From JAICXG01 sp036494545 (GTDB lineage Bacteria; Verrucomicrobiota; Verrucomicrobiia; Chthoniobacterales; UBA10450), in the NCBI GenBank assembly GCA_036494545.1, contig DASXOB010000022.1:551737-615736 (forward strand): a stretch of DNA of 64,000 nt, given 5' to 3'. A program made the position numbers and the translations under genes. Below are positions 43,104 to 52,131 of this stretch, in pieces; positions within the stretch are counted from its first letter, which is position 1; each line of letters opens with the position of its first letter. The notes beneath the pieces are model-generated. The model searched no databases, was not told where the DNA came from, and was given only the letters and a program-made list of their open reading frames with translations.

Positions 43104-43168
43104 CGGACGGAATTTGTCGAACCGATTAGTCAAGCACAGCCGTCCAATTTCTCCAGTGAATTTGACCG

Positions 43169-43429
43169 ATGATGAGCGAGCAGGTGAGTAGCATTCCACA
43201 AGAAGAATTGGCGCAGTTGCAGAAGAAGTTCAGCGAGATCAAACACTCGATAAACAACGCGCTCGCCGTCATGATGGCACTCTCCGAGATGTCGCAGCGC
43301 CGGCCGGATTATTCTGAGAAACTGGCCAGCACGGTCCTTTCGAAGGCGCCGCAAATCGTGACCAGTCTGCAAGAGTTCACGCAGATCCTGAACGATAAAG
43401 CGGGCGTGAAACCAGGCGAGAAAGCTTAA
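43169..43429 (+). CDS. small helical protein resembling a stand-alone DHp helix pair
   Basis: The 86-residue, all-helical protein contains SEIKHSINNALAVMMALSEM (near 22-41). This looks like the H-box of histidine-kinase dimerisation domains (H followed by xNN), and a second helix follows (EKLASTVLSKAPQIVTSLQE). No ATP-binding domain follows. It could be a histidine-containing phosphotransfer or phosphatase-like module, or just an unrelated coiled coil; this is inference. It starts 65 bp from divergent uvrA, and GT28 lies convergent downstream. Confidence 0.65.
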   Translation: MMSEQVSSIPQEELAQLQKKFSEIKHSINNALAVMMALSEMSQRRPDYSEKLASTVLSKAPQIVTSLQEFTQILNDKAGVKPGEKA

Positions 43430-43484
43430 CGATTCCGGCAATCAAGCCGCGCCCATGCCAGCAATGCGGGTGACGCGCAGCTTC

Positions 43485-44582
43485 CTACAGCGCCAGCAGT
43501 AACTCGGCGATCTCTAAGGAAGCGCGAGGACGGCTCAAGGCGCTGATATTTCTCGACCACTCGCCCCAGACCTGTGCGTTGTTCGCCGTCGCGCGTTCCA
43601 CTGCCGCGACGATGGCGTCCGGCGTCATTGCCACTACTCCGGCATTCGATTCCTCGATCAGCTGCGCGTTCCCTTCCTCCTGACCGGGCACAACTTGAGT
43701 AATGATCATCGGGCATTCCGCCGCGATCGCCTCCTGCGTGGTCGCGCCGCCGGCTTTGCTGATCAAGAGCCGACTCTCCCGCATAAGGCGCGGCAACTGG
43801 TCGGTCCAACCGATGATTTCAAACTTGCGCGCCGCTTGTGCATCCACAGCCTCCACCGCGCGACGCAGACGCTCATCGCGTCCCACGGTGACGGTTAGGC
43901 GAACGTTAGGCAAACGCGCCAATCGTTCGATGACCTCGGTCGCCACGCGACCGCCGGCGTTGATCATATAGAGAATTCGCCAATCCTCCTGCGCGCCCGG
44001 GCGCGGCCGCGGCTGGCGAAACGCGGCGAATTTTGGGGAAACTGGGAAACCAGTGACTCTCACCTTTCCGCTTGGCAGATGCGCCTTGTCCAGCTTCGCG
44101 GCGGTCTGTTCGTTAGGCACAAGAAATAAGTCCGCAGCGCAGCGATACCAGATCGCGTTGACCGTGATCGAATCGGTAATGCAAACCACTCGTCGAAAAA
44201 GTGCCGGCGTGGCTCCAAGGATCGCTTCGAGTAAGTACGGATAAGCCGGGTAGACCATCACCACCGCTGTCGGCTCAAAACGCGCCAATAACTGGCTCAA
44301 TCGTCCCCTAGCCAGAAAGAGCCAGCGCAGACGCGGTCCATATTCTTCCTGCCGATCGAGCCATTGATAAAGTGTGCCCCATGTGCGTGGCGCGCGATTG
44401 ATCATTGCAAGATAGCCTTTGCGCGCCAGGTCATTGGCTATCCCGTAAGTCTCGGCAAAAATATCGTGGACTTCGACCGCTGCCCCGTCGTCGACCGCTA
44501 TCAGTCCATCGTGCATGCCGCGCGCTGCCGCATTGTGTCCTTCGCCGAAGCCGGCGGTCAAAATCAGGATGCGTTTACCCAT
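43485..44582 (-). CDS. MGDG-synthase/diacylglycerol glycosyltransferase-like protein (GT28)
   Basis: The 365-residue product starts RILILTAGFGEGHNAAARGM, the N-terminal motif of the MurG/MGDG-synthase family, followed by a substrate-binding region rich in aromatic residues. The donor half has ILYMINAGGRVATEVI, IIGWTDQLPRLMRESRLLIS, KAGGATTQEAIAAECPMIIT and PGQEEGNAQLI. It probably uses UDP-sugar to glycosylate a membrane lipid (diacylglycerol or similar). A CCTAACGA copy ends immediately before the ATG on the coding strand. The gene is divergent from the BrkB-family gene at 44614. Confidence 0.85.
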   Translation of the reverse strand: MGKRILILTAGFGEGHNAAARGMHDGLIAVDDGAAVEVHDIFAETYGIANDLARKGYLAMINRAPRTWGTLYQWLDRQEEYGPRLRWLFLARGRLSQLLARFEPTAVVMVYPAYPYLLEAILGATPALFRRVVCITDSITVNAIWYRCAADLFLVPNEQTAAKLDKAHLPSGKVRVTGFPVSPKFAAFRQPRPRPGAQEDWRILYMINAGGRVATEVIERLARLPNVRLTVTVGRDERLRRAVEAVDAQAARKFEIIGWTDQLPRLMRESRLLISKAGGATTQEAIAAECPMIITQVVPGQEEGNAQLIEESNAGVVAMTPDAIVAAVERATANNAQVWGEWSRNISALSRPRASLEIAELLLAL

Positions 44583-44613
44583 TCGTTAGGCGCGGAGATT
44601 GGCCGAGAGTTTA

Positions 44614-45546
44614 ATGACAACCGCTCGACGGCAAAGTAAACTTCGCCGGACGATGAAATTTCTCCGACTCACCGGAAGAGTGGTACGGCGTCTCGTTTGG
44701 GAAACGGCGACTGACGAAACGATGGGACTCTCCGCGCAGATGGCTTACCAGATGCTTTTCACCCTCGCCCCGGGTCTTCTGTTTCTCTGGCATCTGCTTG
44801 GCCTTTTTGGCACCGATCCGTCCAAGCTGCACAAGATGCTCGGTGTGGTACGCGCTTTTCTCCCGCCTGATCCAAAGGTGCAGGAAATTCTCGACACGAT
44901 CGTGGCCAACGTCATTGTCACCGGCCGTGGGGGCGCCCTCGTCACCGCCGGCATCATTCTTGGCATCTATCTGGGCACGCTTTTCATCTCCACGATCTCG
45001 CACGCTCTCAGCCGCACCCACGGCATAACCGAGACCCGCAACTGGTGGTCGAAATACATTATCTCATTCCTCCTTCTTTTTTGGTTTGGCATTACCATTC
45101 TCCTTGCCTTCAATCTCACTGTTTTTGGGGAAGCCCTCGCCGGGATTGCCGAGGTCAATTTTCAATTACGGATCCCGCTTCAGGACTGGGTCGCGGCGCT
45201 GAATCTTCCCTTTACTGCCATCGCGCTCGTCATCCTCGCGCTCGCTCTCTATCTTCTCACACCCGAGAACTACCTCACCATTCGTCAGGCTCTTCCCGGC
45301 GCAATTTTCTTTTCTGCGGGCTGGATGACGGTGACCAAGCTCTTCCAGCTCTACGTTGCGCGTTACGATCGTTATAACCCGACTTATCTCGCCCTTGCCT
45401 CGATCATCATGCTTCTTACCTGGATGTATCTCACCTGTCTCCTGCTTTTGTTAGGCGGAAAATTGAACGCTATCCTGCGCCGCGAAAGCGAGCGGGCCGC
45501 CGTGCGCGCAGAGCGAGACGCGCCTCACCAAGCTCATCCAGCCTGA
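44614..45546 (+). CDS. YihY/BrkB-family membrane protein
   Basis: The product is about 310 residues with six TM segments. Family features are the WETATDETMGLSAQMAYQML start (near 30-49), LGIYLGTLFISTISHALSRT and TPENYLTIRQALPGAIFFSA with GWMTVTKLFQLYVARYDRYN. Proteins of this family (COG1295) were once called ribonuclease BN; their function is not established, and transport or lipid roles have been suggested. The ATG at 44614 is preferred to a TTG at 44599, because it follows GAGAGTTTA. It is followed 12 bp later by the amidase gene. Confidence 0.85.
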   Translation: MTTARRQSKLRRTMKFLRLTGRVVRRLVWETATDETMGLSAQMAYQMLFTLAPGLLFLWHLLGLFGTDPSKLHKMLGVVRAFLPPDPKVQEILDTIVANVIVTGRGGALVTAGIILGIYLGTLFISTISHALSRTHGITETRNWWSKYIISFLLLFWFGITILLAFNLTVFGEALAGIAEVNFQLRIPLQDWVAALNLPFTAIALVILALALYLLTPENYLTIRQALPGAIFFSAGWMTVTKLFQLYVARYDRYNPTYLALASIIMLLTWMYLTCLLLLLGGKLNAILRRESERAAVRAERDAPHQAHPA

Positions 45547-45558
45547 TTTGATCGCGCC

Positions 45559-46563
45559 TTGAGCCAACCGCGTTCAAAGATTCACTGGTTTCACCTGCTT
45601 TGGTGTTTACTGCTCGTAGCTGCATTCGTCGGCACGATCACGCGGGGGGAGCTGACTGAGGAAGAAAAGAAACAGCTATTTCTCAAGGCGCGCGAACAAA
45701 TGCGCACCGTCCCGACGCCGACTCCCTCCGCCACGCCACACCGCAAACCGAAAGCCGCCAAACATCCACCAGCGAAAAAGAAGCATCCTAAGACCACCCC
45801 AGAGCCCGAGGAAAAGCCATCCCGAACTCCAACCCCCAAATCGGAGGAGAAAAAAGAAACACCAACGCCCCAGTCGAGCGAAACTCCCGCGCGCCCTCCC
45901 ACGCCTAACGAATCAAAGGCGCCGTCCGTTGCCTCGCCGCCAGCAGCAACAGAAACTCCTGTTCCATCTCCCCGATCCGCCCAGGTGGTGGTGACGAAAG
46001 ATGGTTACCAAAAGCCGCATGGCTTCTCGCTCCTGCCTTTTAGCCTCTTCGGCAAACGCTACCAGTATCTGACGCGCTCCGTGCGCGCAGAGATCGATCA
46101 CGCTCCGGTCCTGCGCGAGCGCTGGCGCTTCATCATTGTGCACAACAGCGGCACACGGCAGGGTAACGCGCGTATCTTCGATTACTATCACCGTAACGTC
46201 CGTCGCATGCGCAACGGCCTCGCTTATCACTTCGTCATCGGAAACGGTACTTCCTCCGGCAATGGCGAGATTGAAGTGGGCGATCGCTGGCGGTGTCAGA
46301 TCAACGGCGGCCACGTGCATAGCGATTACCTGAACAATATCTCGTTAGGGATTTGTCTCGTCGGAGATTTCAATCGCGACCAACCCACCCGCGCCCAGCT
46401 CGATTCCTGCGACGAACTTATTCGCTACCTCCGGGCGCGCTGCGGCAAAGTCGACCATCACGACATCCCGGTGCGTCCACACCGCGAGATGAATCCGCCG
46501 CGCTGGCCAACTGATTGTCCGGGCGACGAATTTCCTTACCGCTGGTTTGGACAATTTCGTTAG
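45559..46563 (+). CDS. N-acetylmuramoyl-L-alanine amidase (amidase_2/PGRP type), membrane anchored
   Basis: The 334-residue product has an N-terminal TM helix (about 9-27), a long Pro/Thr/Lys/Glu-rich linker (about 50-145) and a C-terminal amidase_2/PGRP domain. Zinc-ligand region WRFIIVHNSGTRQGNARIFD (near 190), LAYHFVIGNG, NISLGICLVGDFNRDQPTRA and HREMNPPRWPTDCPG follow the family. It would cleave the glycan-peptide bond of peptidoglycan; the linker would let it reach across the periplasm. The start is a TTG at 45559. The TAG stop lies inside an exact TCGTTAGG motif copy (46557). Confidence 0.8.
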   Translation: MSQPRSKIHWFHLLWCLLLVAAFVGTITRGELTEEEKKQLFLKAREQMRTVPTPTPSATPHRKPKAAKHPPAKKKHPKTTPEPEEKPSRTPTPKSEEKKETPTPQSSETPARPPTPNESKAPSVASPPAATETPVPSPRSAQVVVTKDGYQKPHGFSLLPFSLFGKRYQYLTRSVRAEIDHAPVLRERWRFIIVHNSGTRQGNARIFDYYHRNVRRMRNGLAYHFVIGNGTSSGNGEIEVGDRWRCQINGGHVHSDYLNNISLGICLVGDFNRDQPTRAQLDSCDELIRYLRARCGKVDHHDIPVRPHREMNPPRWPTDCPGDEFPYRWFGQFR

Positions 46564-46571
46564 GCCAGAAA

Positions 46572-47025
46572 ACTACCGTTGACAGGCACGCCCGGGATTG
46601 AATGTCGTGCTGGCCGTCTCAAGGTGGTTTTCACGTTCAATCATTCGATTGCTTCGGTGGATGATGTCATTTCGTCCTGCGCCGCAGTGAATCAGGCTTT
46701 TGTCGATGAGTCTGATCCAACCACATTTCTCGTTAGTCTGACACGAGCTAGTTGAAATGATGAGTATGTCACTCTTACACTAACCGGCATACATGATGAC
46801 GGAGGTAGCGTCCTTCCATCTGCGTCCGCTACTTTTGGAGTTCTGCGCGGCGACATCACTGGCGACCGAGTTGTCAATGGACAAGACGTCGACGAGATCG
46901 TAGCCCATCGCGTCGAGGAGACTAATAAGACCAATTTTCGCGCAGATTTGAATGTCGACGGCCGCATCGATTCCAAGGACGTCAAGCTTCTCCGAGCTGC
47001 ACTCGGAATGATCTTGTCGCCCTGA
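46572..47025 (+). pseudogene. degenerate remnant of a secreted-protein C-terminal module ending in a dockerin-like domain
   Basis: In one frame the sequence reads PGIECRAGRLKVVFTFNHSI, then after a TGA at 46753-46755 it continues NDEYVTLTLTGIHDDGGSVL and GVLRGDITGDRVVNGQDVDE. It ends NFRADLNVDGRIDSKDVKLL, then RAALGMILSP and a stop at 47023. The last part is a two-loop calcium-binding dockerin-like domain (GDITGDRVVNGQDV and DLNVDGRIDSKDV). The upstream part matches a secreted module common in Verrucomicrobia, as I recall it. The internal stop and lack of an N-terminal region indicate a decayed fragment. Confidence 0.6.
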
Positions 47026-47102
47026 TAAGGGAATTGGCAATTGCTGGTGTCCACCAGCGGCAAAAAGGGTTGACGACTGAAAAGCGGATGAAAGATTCCT
47101 CA

Positions 47103-47321
47103 ATGAAGATGCTGATCCTTTTCGTCGGTTGGTGCATTCTATTGGTTTTGAGTTGGCCAATTGCATTCTTGGTCTTGATCCTCTTTCCGATCGTGTGGCT
47201 GGCGGTGCTGCCGTTTCGTCTCGTCGGAATCACCTTTGAGGCACTCTTCGCTTTTCTTCGTGCGTTATTTCTTCTCCCGGCGCGTCTGCTCGGCGGAAGC
47301 CGCAGCGCGCGACGGGCTTGA
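47103..47321 (+). CDS. small hydrophobic membrane protein
   Basis: The product is about 72 residues and nearly all hydrophobic: WCILLVLSWPIAFLVLILFP is one long or two short TM segments, followed by an aromatic FRLVGITFEALFAFLRALFL segment and a basic tail. I recognise no family. In-frame ATGs at 47034, 47088 and 47103 give alternatives; 47103 begins at the hydrophobic stretch. It sits 9 bp upstream of the prolyl oligopeptidase gene and may be co-transcribed with it. Confidence 0.5.
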   Translation: MKMLILFVGWCILLVLSWPIAFLVLILFPIVWLAVLPFRLVGITFEALFAFLRALFLLPARLLGGSRSARRA

Positions 47322-47330
47322 ACATCGTCC

Positions 47331-49505
47331 ATGCGGCGTCGCCTTTTTTTCCCGCTCCTCTTCTCGTTTTGCTTCTGTGCGTTCGCGACAGCCGGTGAGA
47401 CGGAGAAACCCTTCCAGTACCCAGAAGCCGCCAAGGGTAAGAACCTAGATAACTACCACGGAACAAAGGTCGCCGATCCCTACCGCTGGTTGGAGGATCC
47501 GGACTCGCCAGCTTCACGCAAATGGATTGAGGAGGAGAATAAAATCACCTTTCGATTTCTCGATGCGATTCCCCAACGGGCTGCGATCAAGGCTCGGCTA
47601 AGGGAGTTGTGGAACTATGAGCGTTACGGCGTTCCTTTTAAGGAGAATAACCGCTATTTCTTCAGCAAGAACGCCGGCTTGCAAAATCAAAGCGTAGTTT
47701 ATACGACCACGAACCTTAAGGACTCGCCCCGAGAGTTACTCGATCCCAACACGCTCGCCCAAGATGGCACCGTGGCCTTAAGCGGCACAGCCGTCAGTGA
47801 CGATGCACAACAGTTTGCCTATGGACTCGAGACAGCCGGTTCCGACTGGCAGGAATGGAGGGTACGGAATGTCACAACCGGCAAGGACGAAAGCGACGCT
47901 CTGAACTGGGTCAAGTTCTCGCAAGCGTCCTGGAAGAAAGATGGCAGCGGTTTTTTTTACAGCCGCTACGACGAGCCGAAAGGCGAGAATAAACTGCGTG
48001 CCCAGGTTTACAATCAGAAGCTCTTCTTTCACAAAATAGGGACGCCGCAGGCAGACGATAAACTGATTTATGAGCGCCCGGATCATAAAGATTGGCTCTT
48101 TGGCGCCGAAGTCACAGATGATGGTCATTTTCTGGTGATTGATGTCAGTCACGGGACGGATCCAAAGAATCGGATTTTTTACAAGGATCTCACTAATCCA
48201 GATGGGAAGGTGATTGAGTTATTACCTGACGGTGACGCTGCCTACAGCTTCATCGGCAACGAAGGCGCTACCTTTTGGTTCAAGACCGACCTGCATGCAT
48301 CTCTCGGCCGAATTATCGCGATCGATACTGCCAAGTCGCCACCAGCGGAACCAAAAGAAGTTGTGCCTGAATCCACCGACAAGCTGGAAGGAGTTAGTCT
48401 GGTGGGCGATCGTTTTGTCGCCGAGTACCTGAAGGACGCGCATAGCGCGGTGAAGCTATTCAAGGTTGATGGCTCACCCGACGGCGAGATCACACTCCCA
48501 GGACTGGGTTCGACAGCGGGATTTACAGGAAAACGCGGTGATCGTGAGACCTTTTATTCTTTCACCTCCTTCACATTGCCAACGACAATTTACCGGTACG
48601 ACTTTGAGACGAGAAAGAGTCAGGCGCTCTTCGCCCCAAAGGTAAAGTTCGACCCGAATGATTATACGACTGAGCAGGTCTTTTGCACCAGCGCTGACGG
48701 CGCAAAGGTGCCGATGTTTATTTCCTACAAGAAAGGGCTGAAGAAGGACCGAAAGAACCCGACCTACCTTTACGGCTACGGCGGATTTGATATCTCCGTG
48801 ACGCCAACTTTTAACCCAGCGAATTTGGTTTGGATGGAAATGGGAGGTATCTATGCCGTGGCGAATCTTCGAGGGGGTGGAGAATACGGAGAGAAATGGC
48901 ATGAAGCCGGGATGAAGCACCAGAAGCAGAATGTCTTTAACGACTTTATCACGGCGGCACAATACCTGATTGACAATAACTACACGTCAACGCCTGAGCT
49001 CGCGATTGGCGGAGGCAGCAACGGCGGATTGCTGATTGGCGCTTGCCTCACCCAACGGCCTGACCTTTTTGCCGCCGCGGCTCCCGCCGTCGGTGTTATG
49101 GATATGTTACGTTTTCAAAAGTTCACTATCGGATGGGCCTGGTCGTCCGATTACGGAACTTCGGATGACGCAGCCGATTTTCCTTACCTCTATGCCTACT
49201 CGCCGCTCCACCACATCGCAGAAGGGGCAAAATACCCGGCGACCTTCATAACTACCGCCGATCATGACGATCGCGTTGTTCCGGCGCATAGCTTTAAGTT
49301 CGCGGCTACTCTGCAGGCTGCGCAGGCTGGATCTGCACCAATTCTGATTCGCATCGAGACCAAGGCCGGTCACGGCGCCGGTAAACCAACGACCAAGATC
49401 ATCGACGAAATCGGCGATCGCTGGGCTTTCCTCACCAAAGTGTTGGGGATGCAGCTTCCAGACACCTTCGCAGGAAAGGCGCAAGGTGCCTCTTCTCAAC
49501 CATAA
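47331..49505 (+). CDS. prolyl oligopeptidase (S9A), secreted
   Basis: The 724-residue product has a signal peptide (MRRRLFFPLLFSFCFCAFAT). An N-terminal short segment and a seven-blade propeller (about 75-420) precede the alpha/beta-hydrolase domain (about 430-710). Catalytic residues are visible: GGGSNGGLLIG (Ser563), DHDDRVVP (Asp about 645) and GHGAGKP (His about 682). The YRWLEDPDSPASRKWIEEEN motif near the N terminus is typical of the family. It cleaves short proline-containing peptides, here in the periplasm or outside. With the POT importer elsewhere in the window, peptide use is a plausible theme. Confidence 0.95.
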   Translation: MRRRLFFPLLFSFCFCAFATAGETEKPFQYPEAAKGKNLDNYHGTKVADPYRWLEDPDSPASRKWIEEENKITFRFLDAIPQRAAIKARLRELWNYERYGVPFKENNRYFFSKNAGLQNQSVVYTTTNLKDSPRELLDPNTLAQDGTVALSGTAVSDDAQQFAYGLETAGSDWQEWRVRNVTTGKDESDALNWVKFSQASWKKDGSGFFYSRYDEPKGENKLRAQVYNQKLFFHKIGTPQADDKLIYERPDHKDWLFGAEVTDDGHFLVIDVSHGTDPKNRIFYKDLTNPDGKVIELLPDGDAAYSFIGNEGATFWFKTDLHASLGRIIAIDTAKSPPAEPKEVVPESTDKLEGVSLVGDRFVAEYLKDAHSAVKLFKVDGSPDGEITLPGLGSTAGFTGKRGDRETFYSFTSFTLPTTIYRYDFETRKSQALFAPKVKFDPNDYTTEQVFCTSADGAKVPMFISYKKGLKKDRKNPTYLYGYGGFDISVTPTFNPANLVWMEMGGIYAVANLRGGGEYGEKWHEAGMKHQKQNVFNDFITAAQYLIDNNYTSTPELAIGGGSNGGLLIGACLTQRPDLFAAAAPAVGVMDMLRFQKFTIGWAWSSDYGTSDDAADFPYLYAYSPLHHIAEGAKYPATFITTADHDDRVVPAHSFKFAATLQAAQAGSAPILIRIETKAGHGAGKPTTKIIDEIGDRWAFLTKVLGMQLPDTFAGKAQGASSQP

Positions 49506-49538
49506 GCGCCCGGGTAACGAATTAAAGGTTGCGCGCGA

Positions 49539-50651
49539 CTAATTCAACGCATAGACCTCGACCAAAGCGACGCCGCTACTACCGTTTGCGCCACTGACGA
49601 TCGCTGAGTAAGCACCCGGAGCAAGCGTGGCGATAATGGCTGATTCGTGGTCATCTGTCGGGGCCAACGTGCTGGCAATAATGTCGGCTTCTTGACTACT
49701 CCGCCAACTGTCATTCGAACCTATGCGTATGCCATTGCTATCGTAGAGATCGAGGCTGGGATTCTTGAGGGCATCGGCCACGCCCAAAGCGGTAAGCGAC
49801 GGGCCGATCGCACGTACCATCACTTTGTTTCCTGTCGTTCCGCCGATGATAAAGCCGCCGATCATCACCTGATCGCCTGTCCCTACCTGGCTGCGGGTGG
49901 AGATATTGGCCGCTCTTCCAAAAGTCGCCGAGAGATCGTACAACTCGAACAGGGCAACACCGCGGGAATTTCCCTGGCCACTCACGATCGCACTGTAAGC
50001 GCCGGGCAACAGAGATACGACGAGCGCCGCCTCGCGTGGATCGCCTGGCGCAAGGTTATAAGAGGAAATTTGTTCACCCGTGACATTCCAGTTGTCATTT
50101 TGCGCCACAACCACTCCCTTCGAGTCGAGAACCTGAAGAACCGGATCCGCCATCGCTCCCGCAATGCCAGCGGCGCTCAGCGATGGACCAAGCGCACGCA
50201 GCGCCAGTTTCTTTGCCACGACTCCATCGACGATAAAGCCGCCAATCATCACCTGATCGCCAGTCTGAACGTTACTGCGGGTGGAGATATTGGCCAGAAT
50301 CGCCGGCGGTATGACTTGGGACGAGCCCACCGTGTATGAAACTGGCACCGAATAAGGGCTCTCTGCTCCGGTTGTATCGTAGGCAGTTACAGCAAAAGTG
50401 TAGGTTGCGCTGTTTTGCAATCCTGAGACGGTTGCGGTCGTACCGTTTACGTTCAGCGTTGACGAATAGGGCGCATCAGCCGTTCCATAGTAGACGTGAT
50501 AACCGGCGATATTAGACTCAGTATTCGCGTCCCAGGAAAGCGTAATCCCGCGGGCCAAAGTCACCGTCGCAAGGAAGAGACCAGTGGCCACTGCCCGTAA
50601 CACAGTGAGAGGAATTACTATATTCACGATAATTGTAATAGCATCCATCAT
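49539..50651 (-). CDS. secreted FN3 protein with two ISTR/GPSL repeats
   Basis: The product is about 370 residues, with a hydrophobic N terminus (TIIVNIVIPLTVLRAVATGL, signal-like). Next is a fibronectin type III domain (ITLSWDANTESNIAGYHVYY, TYTFAVTAYDTTGAESPYSV, about 38-125). Then two tandem copies of the domain also found at the end of the gene at 1568-3418 (LANISTRSNVQTGDQVMIGG, LRALGPSLSAAGI, NDNW and again AANISTRSQVGTGDQVMIGG, VRAIGPSLTALGV, NDSW). The start at 50651 follows GGAGG; a longer frame to 50954 overlaps the divergent response-regulator gene and is not supported. Function is unknown; surface adhesion or binding is inferred. Confidence 0.8.
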   Translation of the reverse strand: MMDAITIIVNIVIPLTVLRAVATGLFLATVTLARGITLSWDANTESNIAGYHVYYGTADAPYSSTLNVNGTTATVSGLQNSATYTFAVTAYDTTGAESPYSVPVSYTVGSSQVIPPAILANISTRSNVQTGDQVMIGGFIVDGVVAKKLALRALGPSLSAAGIAGAMADPVLQVLDSKGVVVAQNDNWNVTGEQISSYNLAPGDPREAALVVSLLPGAYSAIVSGQGNSRGVALFELYDLSATFGRAANISTRSQVGTGDQVMIGGFIIGGTTGNKVMVRAIGPSLTALGVADALKNPSLDLYDSNGIRIGSNDSWRSSQEADIIASTLAPTDDHESAIIATLAPGAYSAIVSGANGSSGVALVEVYALN

Positions 50652-50780
50652 GCCTCCAAAATCGCAACAGATGAAATTTGAACCGCCGCTGGGCCTCGGC
50701 TTGCATTTGGCTTTTTGGCCCCGGTTCGCCATTGAACCGTGTCCGCGGCCTGCGTCTTGCTTACCTAATTTCCAAGAACC

Positions 50781-51176
50781 ATGAGAACGCCCTTGCAAAT
50801 ACTGGCGGTGGAAGACGAAAAGGCAGTCGCCCAAATACTCGCCGTAGTTCTCGGCGGACCAGCGTCCAAAGTTACGCGCGCAGCGGATGGATGGGAAGCA
50901 TTGATCAAGATCGCCGCGGCGCCACAACCCTTTGACGTCGTTATCACAGACCATCGCATGCCACGAATGAATGGACTCGACCTCGTGCGACGATTGCGAG
51001 ACCGCAAGTTCACCGGCAAGATTCTAGTTCTTTCCGCTCATCTTTCCGATGAAGACATCCGAGCCTACGAAGCTCTCCATGTCGACATGATGATGTCGAA
51101 GCCCTTCGACTTTGAGGAAATTCAAAGCGCGGTCGCCATCCTCACCAGGGGTGCCTCAGTCGCTGCTGCGGCCTGA
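50781..51176 (+). CDS. stand-alone response regulator receiver protein
   Basis: The 131-residue protein is a single receiver domain with all key residues: acidic pair Glu11-Asp12, phosphoacceptor Asp57 (VVITDHRMPRMNG), Ser85 and Lys107 (MMSKPF). There is no output domain, so it is a CheY-like signalling relay or competes for phosphoryl groups. No kinase is adjacent. It is divergent from the FN3 protein gene (129 bp between starts). Confidence 0.9.
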   Translation: MRTPLQILAVEDEKAVAQILAVVLGGPASKVTRAADGWEALIKIAAAPQPFDVVITDHRMPRMNGLDLVRRLRDRKFTGKILVLSAHLSDEDIRAYEALHVDMMMSKPFDFEEIQSAVAILTRGASVAAAA

Positions 51177-51243
51177 CGAGCCGCGTCTCTCAAGCGACTT
51201 GCCGTCGGGCTCGATCAGCGCATAATAGTGCGCCGGTTTGGCT

Positions 51244-51300
51244 TGGGGTATAGCTCAGTTCGTAGAACGTCTCGTTCGCAATGAGTTTTCGCTCATTATC
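51244..51300 (+). pseudogene. decayed tRNA-Ala(CGC)-like 5' half
   Basis: GGGGTATAGCTCAGTTCGTA and GAACGTCTCGTTCGCAATGAG closely resemble the acceptor, D arm and anticodon arm of a tRNA-Ala (loop TTCGCAA, anticodon CGC). The D stem has a mismatch (GCTC versus GAAC) and the GG of the D loop reads CG. After the anticodon stem the sequence turns into a different hairpin (AATGAG-ttttcg-CTCATT) and no T arm follows, so this is a remnant, not a functional tRNA. Confidence 0.55.
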
Positions 51301-51675
51301 CCCAAATTATCCGAGTTGATCGCACCTCCTCATACGAGGGAAAAGAGCCAAAATCGACGGTTTCCTTTTTGTCTCAAATGCTCCGAAAAAATCCCGCCGG
51401 TGGATAAAAAAGTGGACAAAGGATTCGGGGCTTTCGACATCTTGGGTTTCGGTGTCATAAAACCCTCATACCTCTCTAGGCATCCTCCAAGTCTGCGGCA
51501 AGGGCCTGGCGAGGCGGATGATCTTCGTTTCATACGATGGCTAGGCTCCATCTAGGATTTGCAAGGGACTACGCCCCGGGCAGGCTCTTATTGCTGGGGA
51601 ACGTCGGATTTGAGTCCGGGGGGTGGCAACGCCCGGTAGTAGCCGGATTGGCGATCATCACATGGTCGAAAGGGC
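51301..51675. other. intergenic stretch with a possible structured RNA
   Basis: No convincing protein gene is present. ACTAC and CGGGC at 51568-51581 (with a 4-nt bulge) are complementary to GCCCG and GTAGT at 51631-51640, enclosing a small hairpin CGGA-TTTGAG-TCCG (51605-51618). This could be a folded RNA or chance; the fold is short. A frame from 51238 to 51555 encodes a low-complexity peptide that I do not trust. Confidence 0.25.
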
Positions 51676-52131
51676 TCAGTCCCCAAGCAACCGAATGTTT
51701 ATCTCGGATTTGAGGGTGCGGTGTACCGGACATTTGGCGGCGATTTCCAGTAGTTTAGCACGTTGTTCCGGCGTTATTGATCCGGTAAACTCAATACGCG
51801 TGTCGATCCGATCGAGCATCCCTTCCTTCGTCTCGCATTCCTCGCAGTCTTTCGCGTGAATGCGCGAATGGGAGAGCCAGACGGTGATGTTTTCCAGCGG
51901 TATTTGTTTCCGGCGCGCATAAAAGCCGACCGTCATGGACGTGCAAACACCCAACGCGATCAGCAGATAATCATAGGGGCCTGGCGCAGCATCATTGCCT
52001 CCGGCGCTCACTGGTTCATCCGCGTGCAGATGATGGTTGCCACTGACAACTTCCTGTAAAAATCCGCCGGCGTCTCCGCGCACGACAACATCAGCCGACT
52101 GTTGATTCGCTTCTGCGATTGGAATGGTCAT
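51676..52131 (-). CDS. OsmC/Ohr-family peroxide-reducing protein
   Basis: The 151-residue product contains the two redox cysteines of the OsmC fold, Cys63 (IALGVCTSMTVGFYARR) and Cys134 (AAKCPVHRTL). Extra cysteines (Cys96, Cys99) follow in the loop. OsmC proteins reduce organic hydroperoxides. It is a single gene, with an open region of about 290 bp upstream. Confidence 0.9.
   Translation of the reverse strand: MTIPIAEANQQSADVVVRGDAGGFLQEVVSGNHHLHADEPVSAGGNDAAPGPYDYLLIALGVCTSMTVGFYARRKQIPLENITVWLSHSRIHAKDCEECETKEGMLDRIDTRIEFTGSITPEQRAKLLEIAAKCPVHRTLKSEINIRLLGD

Noticed and set aside
51238..51555. 105-codon open frame starting at the tRNA-like remnant
   Set aside because: It begins inside the tRNA-like sequence, has no domain and its composition looks noncoding.
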